NCBI RefSeq assembly: GCF_943193045.1
Contig: NZ_CALPCN010000004.1
Coordinates: 62,001-126,000 of the forward strand
Source: Pumilibacter muris
Lineage (GTDB): Bacteria > Bacillota > Clostridia > Christensenellales > Pumilibacteraceae
Direction of reading: 5' to 3'
Length of the DNA: 64,000 nt
Part shown: piece by piece, positions 1-6,419 of the stretch
Layout of the letters: each line of letters starts with the position of its first letter
Position numbering within the stretch: position 1 is the stretch's first letter
Translations under genes and position numbers: made by a program
Notes under the pieces: generated by a model
What the model saw: only the letters and a program-made list of their open reading frames with translations
Database searches by the model: none
What the model was told of the DNA's origin: nothing

Positions 1-77
1 CTGAAATCGTGCAAAAGTCCGTTCACTTTTTCTACCGCGTCTGCATTGTGCACCATAATTCCCAAAAGCGCAATCAC
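1..77 (-). CDS. Iron-only hydrogenase system regulator-like protein, N-terminal fragment
   Basis: Only the first 25 codons lie in the window and the gene runs off the left edge. The reading frame gives IALLGIMVHNADAVEKVN followed by GLLHDF. This pattern (hydrophobic strand, then a helix ending in V-N-x-L-L-H) resembles the start of the small TM1266-type putative regulators found with [FeFe]-hydrogenase maturation genes. That assignment is from memory of the family and needs the rest of the gene. A GGAG motif at 89-92 precedes it. The best-supported ordinary start is GTG at 75-77, 11 nt from GGAG, while an in-frame ATT (78-80) sits at a better 8 nt spacing. It lies downstream of a strong leftward promoter and a probable structured RNA, so it may be read through from there. 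Confidence 0.45.
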   Translation of the reverse strand, partial: MIALLGIMVHNADAVEKVNGLLHDF

Positions 78-109
78 AATTTTTTTGTCTCCTTTTATAT
101 CGCTTACTT

Positions 110-280
110 TTTAACAAAACCGAAAACCGCCCTTCCGAAATCAAAAGGAAGAGCGGTATATATAATTCAGCCGACTTCGCCGTAGCAAAGCCGACCGCAC
201 AAGCGGCTTTCGCCCGCCGTGCGTGAATTCCGTGTATTCTCTCCCCTTTGCCGTCAGCGTTCGCTTTCGGTTCAGGTTCA
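110..280 (-). ncRNA. Probable small structured RNA or long 5' leader
   Basis: A strong promoter (286-314) starts transcription near 280, and about 165 nt follow with no credible ORF. The transcript can form a closing stem between its 5' region (265-272) and its 3' region (118-125, AACCGAAA with TTTCGGTT), an internal AAAGCCG/CGGCTTT hairpin, and a GC-rich 3' hairpin (126-157) followed by a U-rich run, as in an intrinsic terminator. The closing stem overlaps the tail of that terminator, so the two structures could compete. It could be an independent sRNA (its size is in the range of 6S RNA) or a cis-acting leader of the hydrogenase-regulator-like gene at 1-77. I do not recognise a known riboswitch class. 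Confidence 0.45.
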
Positions 281-285
281 AAGTT

Positions 286-314
286 ATTATACTTTATTAA
301 AATAAAAATGTCAA
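286..314 (-). promoter_or_regulatory. Leftward sigma-A-type promoter for the structured RNA
   Basis: On the minus strand, TTGACA (309-314) and TATAAT (286-291) are separated by exactly 17 bp. Both hexamers match consensus perfectly. The -35 box lies just beyond the stop codon of the Nudix gene. Confidence 0.8.
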
Positions 315-320
315 GAAAAT

Positions 321-923
321 TTACAGCGACTCCACAGCGTAAAGAATGATTTTGGCATGGTCGAAAGCTATCCCGTCGGGCGCAAGAATTTCGGTGCGGT
401 TTAAATCGATTTTGCCCGCTTCGTTGCGAACAACTTTAAACTCCGACGCGATTGTTATGTCGTCCGATTTGAGAATAAGCTTATATACGTCGCCCGACGC
501 TATGTAATCCACATTAAACCAACGCGCTTCGGTAGCGTCGTCGCCCGCCTCAGGTTGCGCAGGCTCGGGCAAAAGTCCCAAAAAGCAAGTGCTAACAGTC
601 CAACCGCGAGGGTCGCGCATGGGCGTAGACACAGTGATAAGCTGTTCGGTAGCCACCTCTATTCCCGTTTCTTCTTTCAACTCGCGGGAAGCGGCGCATT
701 CGGCGCACTCGTTCGGTTTCACGAAGCCGCCCGGAAGAGCCCATTGCCCTAAGTCGGGGTGTGAACCGCGCTTAATCATGAGCACGGCAAGCCCGTCTCC
801 GCAGTCGGCAAACAGCAAGTTATCCACCGTAAAAGCGGGGCGGTCGTATTGCGTGCGGTCGTACTTTTGGAGAAATTCTTCTTCCGTCAGTCCGTTCGCG
901 TCGAGTATCTTTTCATTGCTCAT
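321..923 (-). CDS. Nudix hydrolase (ADP-ribose pyrophosphatase-like)
   Basis: This 200-residue protein carries a complete Nudix box. Gly66, five residues, Glu72, seven residues, then RELKEETGI from Arg80 matches GX5EX7REUXEEXGU exactly. The preceding WALPGGF is the usual lead-in strand. Nudix proteins of this type hydrolyse nucleoside diphosphates linked to another moiety, with Mg2+ bound by the glutamates of the box. The N-terminal 35 residues and the C-terminal half (from about 130) are less typical, and the C-terminal part may be a substrate-selecting domain. The start is supported by a strong GAGGAGGG motif just upstream. It follows the HAD phosphatase in the same direction with a 66-bp gap and is probably co-transcribed. 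The exact substrate is unknown. Confidence 0.85.
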   Translation of the reverse strand: MSNEKILDANGLTEEEFLQKYDRTQYDRPAFTVDNLLFADCGDGLAVLMIKRGSHPDLGQWALPGGFVKPNECAECAASRELKEETGIEVATEQLITVSTPMRDPRGWTVSTCFLGLLPEPAQPEAGDDATEARWFNVDYIASGDVYKLILKSDDITIASEFKVVRNEAGKIDLNRTEILAPDGIAFDHAKIILYAVESL

Positions 924-989
924 ATTTTTTGCCCTCCTCAGAGCTGCGGAATCCCGCTTTTTTATTTTTTGTAATTTGCCGTCGCACCT

Positions 990-1802
990 TTAAATATTAG
1001 GCTTCCATTCCGCTCCGCAAGCGGCGATTTCACGCAAAACTTTAAGCACGCCGCCGTCGTTGTTACTGTCCGCCACTAAATTGCCGTGCGGGAACATATC
1101 TTCGTTTGCGTTTTTCATTACATAAGCGTAAGCGGCGCGTTTTAAAAGCGGTATGTCGTTGTAAAAATCGCCGAAAGCAACCGTTTCTTCTCCGGTTATG
1201 CCGTAATATTTTTGAATCGCTTCGAGCGCGTTCCCTTTATTCACGCCGTTTTGCATAACGTCCATCCAGATTTCGCCGCTCACGGTTGCAACCGCCCGCC
1301 CCGAAAGCATTTTAACAAGACGCTCGAAAGAACCCGCTTTCGGATTGCGCATATCGCATATAGCTATTTTATTCACGTCGTCGGGCACTTCGCCGAGCTC
1401 GTCGAACGCCATTCTTCTGAAATAGTACGGGCGCACATGGGGTTCGTATTTTGTTCCCTCAACGGGCGCCAAATAAGTGGTTTTTGTGCCGCAAAGCAAA
1501 ACATGCACGTCTTCGGATTTGCAGAACTCCAACACGTCGAGCACAACGTCGCGCGGCACAGGATTGGAAAGCACCGTTTTGCCGCCCGCGAACGCCACAG
1601 CTCCGTTGTCGCAAATATAATCTATTTCGTCGGCTATCGGGCGAAAATTTTCGCGCAACGTATACGGCGACCTACCCGACGCGGGCACGAACAATATTCC
1701 GAGCTTTTTAAGCGCTTGCGCAAGTCCGAAAATCTCTTCGGGAACAACTTTATCGTCGCCAAGTAGCGTTCCGTCCAAATCGGTGGCAATGAGTTTAATC
1801 AT
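990..1802 (-). CDS. Cof-type HAD-superfamily hydrolase
   Basis: This is a sugar- or nucleotide-phosphatase of the Cof/YidA subfamily (about 270 residues, usual for the family). Motif I is DLDGT near the N-terminus, with Asp8 as the expected nucleophile and Asp10 as acid/base. Motif IV is seen as GDFYND near residue 220, which binds Mg2+. The large insertion between motifs II and III is the C2-type cap that sets specificity. I chose the ATG at 1800-1802, giving MIKLIATDLDGT, because GAGG lies 12 nt upstream and the family starts here; an in-frame upstream ATG would add 13 residues. It is transcribed from a consensus promoter at 1943-1971 through a leader with a strong hairpin. The physiological substrate cannot be read from the sequence. 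Confidence 0.88.
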   Translation of the reverse strand: MIKLIATDLDGTLLGDDKVVPEEIFGLAQALKKLGILFVPASGRSPYTLRENFRPIADEIDYICDNGAVAFAGGKTVLSNPVPRDVVLDVLEFCKSEDVHVLLCGTKTTYLAPVEGTKYEPHVRPYYFRRMAFDELGEVPDDVNKIAICDMRNPKAGSFERLVKMLSGRAVATVSGEIWMDVMQNGVNKGNALEAIQKYYGITGEETVAFGDFYNDIPLLKRAAYAYVMKNANEDMFPHGNLVADSNNDGGVLKVLREIAACGAEWKPNI

Positions 1803-1873
1803 GCGTATAGCTAACCTCAATAGCTTCATTTTAGCGGGCAAATCCCGTTCTATACACGCAAAGCGTTCCTCGC

Positions 1874-1912
1874 CGTGCCGATTATGTTTTTATGGTAAAC
1901 AAAATCGGCACG
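1874..1912 (-). promoter_or_regulatory. Leader hairpin of the HAD phosphatase transcript
   Basis: A perfect 10-bp inverted repeat (CGTGCCGATT at 1874-1883 and its complement at 1903-1912), with further pairing inward, lies in the 5' untranslated region about 70 nt before the start codon. No T-run follows it on the leftward transcript, so it is not a simple terminator. It may affect mRNA stability or bind a regulator. Confidence 0.5.
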
Positions 1913-1942
1913 CTTGCGGTGAGCTACACTGTATGTTCCTAT

Positions 1943-1971
1943 ATTATATCGGGCGAAAGCAAAAAAGTCAA
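1943..1971 (-). promoter_or_regulatory. Leftward promoter of the HAD-Nudix operon
   Basis: TTGACT (1966-1971) and TATAAT (1943-1948) on the minus strand with a 17-bp spacer. It gives a leader of about 130 nt before the HAD start. Confidence 0.8.
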
Positions 1972-2097
1972 CACAAAACGCGTTGACTTTTCATGTTTGA
2001 TTTCACTTTTTTATAACAGAAACTCGGTATAAAACGCGCCGCGCTTTTTATTATGTTTTAAACGCTCGCGGTGAACCTTTTGGAATATAGGCAAAAA

Positions 2098-4290
2098 TTA
2101 TAAAATGTTTGCCGTAAACACTTTTATATTTTCATTTTCAATAACGGTAATACTGTAAGCTTCGAAAACAAAACTTAAAGTTCTGTTTCCGATTACTCCG
2201 CTGTAATCGCCGACGTCGTCGGGCGTAAGTTTTACAACGCTGACTACACCGTTTTCAAAAAGTAAAACCGTATATTCCGTAAAAAGAGTTATGCTGTCGC
2301 CCGTTTCGGAACAGTAATAGTTTTCCGAATAATGTTTGGTCTGCACAAATTCGCTTCCGTCGGCAAGAATAAGCGAGCCTCTTTCAATCGAAAAATCGAT
2401 TTTCTCTGAAGTCTCTCCTTCAAAAACCATATAGAAACCGATATTGTTTTCGGAATATTCGCCTATTTTAACGGTTTCTCCTTCTATCCAAAAAGCCGCA
2501 TTCGCTTCGGTCAATATAACTGTTTTCTTAGCTTGAGTGTCGGCGTCGGTAAATTCGTACACTCCGACAAGGTCGGGCACTCTCAAATGTTCGCAGTGAA
2601 AATAAATTCCCAACGGATACTCGGACGTTCCGTTAACGCTACACGGCAAGACAACCGATACATAGCCGCCAAACGTGTAAATTTCATTGCGAACCGCTTC
2701 CATAGCCTCTTCGCTGAACGTTATTTTACCGTTCGCATACGTTATGCCGCTTATTTCCTTTCCCGTTTTCGTTACAACGCTAAGTTCGCCCATCTCGCAT
2801 GTGCCTGCGAACACTTCGAATTCCAAAGCTCCGCTTTCAACTTCGCATATATCAAGATAAGTGCTTTCGCTCAATATAAGCGGATAAATAGTTCCGAACG
2901 AAGGAACTTTGATTTCGGGAACAGCGGAATAATCGAACGCGAGTTCCAACAAAAGCTCGGATGCCACAAATTCTTTTTCCTGCGCGTCGGCGGTTGCCTT
3001 ATATCCTATATTATTGTTGAGTTTAAGTTCTAACGTTTTAGGCAACGACTTTTCGTCGAACGTAACCGAAAGAGCTATTCCGTTTTCGCCGAAAATCAGT
3101 TTTTCAAGATTATCGGCACAGAAGAGCGCTCTCGAATTTTCGGGATTGTCGCCCACAAGTTCATAATATATTTGCTCGTCGGCTCCGATTAAAGGCAACA
3201 GCATTTCAAAATATTGGTCAACAAGTTCCGCCAACATGTTGTAAACCGTTCCCACAGTAGTATTCTCGTCGTTCAGAATGCTTTGCACCAAGCCGCGAAT
3301 AATTTCGCAAGAAAGCGGCTGCCCTTGAATTTGGAACTCGGAAAGATAATCGTCGAGAATCTCGTTTCCGAATACGCTCATTATATAATCGTAAGGAGTA
3401 GCTCCTTGCGCGGGGCGGTCGATTCCGGGCAAAAGTTCGTTAAGTTTCTCGTATACGTCGTCGGCGGTCAATCCGTTAGCGAGCGTAGCCGCGTCAACAA
3501 GAGTTTTAACGGTGATTTGAACGGGCGATTCGTCGGATAAAATAATCATGTGCGAAAGCGCTACGTCTATTGCGGCAACCGCGTCCGACAAACTGTTGCC
3601 GTCGGCAAAAATAGCGGTTATGTCGGCAATAAGTTGAGCGCGGGTATATTCCTTGCCGCCGAGCGTTACCGCAATATAATCTCCGAGAACAACGTTTTTA
3701 TTTTCGGCAACAAACTTTTGTAAGTTTCTTAACGGTTCGCCGTAGTTCTCTTCGAATTTGATAGTGGTTATTCCGTCTTTCTTTATCGCTTCGCCAAACG
3801 AAACTCCGTCGAGCATAGAGGTAAGTTGTTCGGTAATTGCGTCTGTGGGAAGAGCGCCGTAAGAATATTCCGTTTTCCAAACATTTTGCTCGGGACTATA
3901 ACTGAAATTTATATCGCCCTTTTTAATAACGTTAGCTAACGTGCGCGTGCCGGATTTCGCTTTTAATTCAAAATCGTAACCGCTTTCGGTGCTCGCCACG
4001 TCGGCGTTCAACTTTATAACAAACGAATTTATCTCCAACTTTCCGCCAACAGAAAACCCTTCTTGCGCAAGCATTGCGGTAACGGCTTCGCCGATTACCT
4101 TGCTTGCAACAACGGGTTCGCCTTTGTCGTCGCCCGGCGTATTCGGCTTGTTGTCGTCGTCGCCCGGTTTTTCAACGTCGGGCGGGTTTGGCGACGGTTT
4201 CCCGGTTTCTTCGTTGCCGCACGCCGCTAACGAAAAAATCATTGCGAATGCCAACGCCAACACAAGTAATCTTCCTAAAAATTTTTTTAT
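2098..4290 (-). CDS. Large predicted lipoprotein, unknown function
   Basis: About 730 residues. The N-terminus has a basic region (KKFLGR), a hydrophobic stretch and the lipobox SLAAC, so the mature protein should be lipid-anchored at Cys24 on the outer face of the membrane. A Pro/Asp/Gly-rich linker (roughly residues 30-55) follows, then a long region with no domain I recognise. The start is unusual. An AAGGAG motif is followed, at ideal spacing, by ATA (4288-4290), which gives a textbook signal peptide. The first conventional start is GTG at 4261-4263, but that would remove all the basic n-region residues. There is a consensus promoter at 4608-4636 and a second promoter-like element with a run of ten G between its boxes at 4475-4507. 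This gene is probably part of the same lipoprotein repertoire as those at 36.6, 42.0 and 58.0 kb. Confidence 0.75.
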   Translation of the reverse strand: MKKFLGRLLVLALAFAMIFSLAACGNEETGKPSPNPPDVEKPGDDDNKPNTPGDDKGEPVVASKVIGEAVTAMLAQEGFSVGGKLEINSFVIKLNADVASTESGYDFELKAKSGTRTLANVIKKGDINFSYSPEQNVWKTEYSYGALPTDAITEQLTSMLDGVSFGEAIKKDGITTIKFEENYGEPLRNLQKFVAENKNVVLGDYIAVTLGGKEYTRAQLIADITAIFADGNSLSDAVAAIDVALSHMIILSDESPVQITVKTLVDAATLANGLTADDVYEKLNELLPGIDRPAQGATPYDYIMSVFGNEILDDYLSEFQIQGQPLSCEIIRGLVQSILNDENTTVGTVYNMLAELVDQYFEMLLPLIGADEQIYYELVGDNPENSRALFCADNLEKLIFGENGIALSVTFDEKSLPKTLELKLNNNIGYKATADAQEKEFVASELLLELAFDYSAVPEIKVPSFGTIYPLILSESTYLDICEVESGALEFEVFAGTCEMGELSVVTKTGKEISGITYANGKITFSEEAMEAVRNEIYTFGGYVSVVLPCSVNGTSEYPLGIYFHCEHLRVPDLVGVYEFTDADTQAKKTVILTEANAAFWIEGETVKIGEYSENNIGFYMVFEGETSEKIDFSIERGSLILADGSEFVQTKHYSENYYCSETGDSITLFTEYTVLLFENGVVSVVKLTPDDVGDYSGVIGNRTLSFVFEAYSITVIENENIKVFTANIL

Positions 4291-4474
4291 CTTAATTATC
4301 TCCTTTTTGCGCGCTCCGTTTTTATGGAATACGCGAATTTTGTTATAGAATAATAACTACCGCGACTAATATATATGTTCTTTCCGATAATTCCACCGTT
4401 TCATTCTTTTGGTTGCAAGCGTTTCAATTTAATTAGCGCGCATTTAAAACTGCAAAACAAAGCAATTCATTTAT

Positions 4475-4507
4475 ATTATAAGATATAACCCCCCCCCCGC
4501 GTGTCAA
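4475..4507 (-). promoter_or_regulatory. Promoter-like element with a ten-G tract
   Basis: On the minus strand, TTGACA (4502-4507) is followed by CGC, a run of ten G (4489-4498) and then TATAAT (4475-4480). The spacer is 21 bp as sequenced, too long for good activity; loss of about four G would restore 17 bp. A weaker TATCTT lies at 16 bp. It sits between the main promoter and the lipoprotein start. Confidence 0.45.
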
Positions 4508-4607
4508 GCGAAATTCTTTTCGTTTTCTATTTTTTCGCTTTCCGATTTGCTCGACGAGGCTTATCTTATATATAAGTTTTATAGCAATAATTTTAACCTC
4601 TAACTAT

Positions 4608-4636
4608 ATTTTATATTCGTGACACAGATTTGTCAA
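4608..4636 (-). promoter_or_regulatory. Leftward promoter upstream of the lipoprotein gene
   Basis: TTGACA (4631-4636) and TAAAAT (4608-4613) on the minus strand, spacer 17 bp. An inverted repeat TGACACA/TGTGTCA (about 4620-4645) overlaps the -35 box and could be an operator. Confidence 0.6.
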
Positions 4637-4773
4637 GAATGTGTCAATTAAAATATTATTAAATTTCATTCCGAACCGACAAAAATTTACAATTAAAGAG
4701 AATGCTCGCTCGCTTTTGATAAGCAAAATATTTATAAAATTATTCTCTTTTATCTATTATTGCTTTAATTCCA

Positions 4774-4802
4774 TTGACCGCCAAATGAAAATAATGTATA
4801 AT
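4774..4802 (+). promoter_or_regulatory. parB promoter
   Basis: TTGACC (4774-4779), 17-bp spacer, TATAAT (4797-4802). The start codon of parB follows 28 nt later with an AAGGAGA ribosome binding site. Confidence 0.75.
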
Positions 4803-4830
4803 AGAGTTATCATAAACAAGGAGAACAACA

Positions 4831-5742
4831 ATGGCAGTTAAGAAAGGCGGCTTAGGTCGCGGTTTGAGCGCTCTATTATCGGGCGCCGAAGAAGAATACG
4901 AAAATTCGTTGAGCGAACAGGACACAAACGCAAAATCGGAGACAGACGGTTCTCCTGTGGAAATCAGCTTAAATTTAATCGACCCCAACGTAAACCAACC
5001 GCGTAAGACGTTCGACGAAACGGCAATGAACGAGCTTGCAAATTCGATACGGATTCACGGAGTTATTTCCCCCATCATTCTCGTTCCTAACGGCGAACGG
5101 TATATGATTATTGCGGGCGAACGCAGATTCCGAGCCGCTAAAAAAGCCGGACTACTTACCATACCCGGAATTGTTCGCAACTACACGCAACAACAAGTTA
5201 AAGAAATATCTTTAATCGAAAACTTGCAACGCGAGGACTTAAACCCTATAGAAACGGCGAACGCAATAAAGCAACTCATGGAAGAATACAAATATACTCA
5301 AGAAGAAGTTGCCGACCGCATAGGCAAAAGCCGCCCCGCGATTGCCAACACGCTGCGTCTCCTTACATTGAGTCAGCCCGTTATAGACCTTGTTGCCGAA
5401 GGGCGACTTAGTCCGGGACATGCAAGATGCTTAGTTGTGGTTGAAGATGCGGAAGCACAACTCACGCTTGCAAAAAACGGAATCGATAACAAAGTGTCGG
5501 TACGCGAATTTGAAAAAATGGTTAAAGCCTTTCTCACTCCCAAAACCGAAAAGCCGAAGCAGGAACAAAGTATTGAGCTTAAAGATTTAATAGGTAGAAT
5601 GCAACGCACCTTTGCCACAAAGGTCTCGGCTCTCGGGAACGACCGCAGAGGCAGAATATATATAGACTATTATAACCGCGACGACCTTGACAGAATAGTT
5701 GAATTAGTAGAACTCTTAGAAAGAACGAAAAAGCAAGATTGA
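4831..5742 (+). CDS. parB: Chromosome-partitioning protein ParB (Spo0J family)
   Basis: 303 residues, normal for chromosomal ParB. The N-terminus GLGRGLSALL is the conserved motif that stimulates ParA. The ParB/Srx-like CTPase domain includes GERRFRAA near residue 95 and LIENLQRE near residue 129. A helix-turn-helix region (about 155-185, with KSRPAIANTLRLL) should bind parS, and the C-terminal region should dimerise. ParB loads at parS and spreads as a CTP-dependent clamp to organise the origin region. parA is not adjacent, which is unusual. Two close parS matches lie just downstream, one of them inside the gene's own terminator. The gene is transcribed towards the DnaA-box cluster at 10.2 kb. 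Confidence 0.95.
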   Translation: MAVKKGGLGRGLSALLSGAEEEYENSLSEQDTNAKSETDGSPVEISLNLIDPNVNQPRKTFDETAMNELANSIRIHGVISPIILVPNGERYMIIAGERRFRAAKKAGLLTIPGIVRNYTQQQVKEISLIENLQREDLNPIETANAIKQLMEEYKYTQEEVADRIGKSRPAIANTLRLLTLSQPVIDLVAEGRLSPGHARCLVVVEDAEAQLTLAKNGIDNKVSVREFEKMVKAFLTPKTEKPKQEQSIELKDLIGRMQRTFATKVSALGNDRRGRIYIDYYNRDDLDRIVELVELLERTKKQD

Positions 5743-5764
5743 TTTTAAAACTGTAAATAAAAAA

Positions 5765-5780
5765 TGTTCCACGTTAAACA
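5765..5780. other. parS site 1 (variant), overlapping the parB terminator
   Basis: TGTTCCACGTTAAACA differs from the conserved TGTTnCACGTGAAACA at one position (G to T at position 11). It lies 22 bp after the parB stop codon. Confidence 0.7.
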
Positions 5781-5799
5781 TCGGCGTGGAACTTTTTTT
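5766..5799 (+). terminator. Intrinsic terminator of parB
   Basis: GTTCCACG (5766-5773) pairs with CGTGGAAC (5785-5792) and is followed by seven T. The left arm of the stem is part of parS site 1. Confidence 0.8.
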
Positions 5800-6374
5800 A
5801 TACCTTTTAACGCGCAACTCTATTTTTGTTTTATCTTGGCTTTTACTGTTCTTAATAATTTTATATGCATTTCTTTTAACAAAAAATATATCGTATTTCT
5901 TGTTAAAAGATAAAAGTTGCTATTTGAGCTTGCAAGTCATTGTTATAAAAATTTTATACTGTTTAAATAAATGCCTTTTGAAACTTTCACTTTTTATATT
6001 TGCGTTTTCTTATTCTGTATAACAAGTTTAGCTTATATAATTTTACAATAGCTTGCTCTTTTGCAATATGCCCTTTTTCTGTGATGTAAGGTGTTTGACA
6101 ATTTTATAAGCAGCAGGTTAAGGAAGCATTTTATTTGCAAGCTATGAGCGGTGCTATTCTAAACTTTGCCAAAAGACCGTTATAAGAGCTGTTTGAAACA
6201 AGTACTCTTTAACATTTAATTTAAAACATTAAAAGCCCTAAGGATATAGTAGTTTTGTTATTCCTAATCTTATTTTAATAGTGCCTTTTCAATAAATCGC
6301 CATAAAAACGGCAAAAATGTCGCATGCGCATCCTTATATTAGGGTAAAAATACTGTTTTATAAATGTTTTGAAT

Positions 6375-6419
6375 TGTTTCACGTTAAACATGTGAAACAT
6401 TACCAAATTCCGTGAAACA
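6375..6419. other. parS site 2 with two flanking half-sites
   Basis: TGTTTCACGTTAAACA (6375-6390) has the same single difference from the parS consensus as site 1. GTGAAACA half-sites follow at 6392-6399 and 6412-6419, and the first of these forms a larger dyad with the TGTTTCAC of the full site. A weaker 14/16 match lies at 7521-7536. Confidence 0.7.

Larger units (their letters stand above)
4291..4773. other. Intergenic region between the leftward lipoprotein and parB
   Basis: About 480 bp of AT-rich sequence holding the divergent control elements listed separately (a leftward promoter, the ten-G element and the parB promoter just beyond). It also marks the switch from leftward to rightward genes. 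I see no gene in it. Confidence 0.6.

Noticed and set aside
5786-6022. Short hydrophobic ORF after parB
   Set aside because: It starts inside the parB terminator region, has no ribosome binding site, and its Phe/Leu/Ile content is what AT-rich DNA gives by chance.
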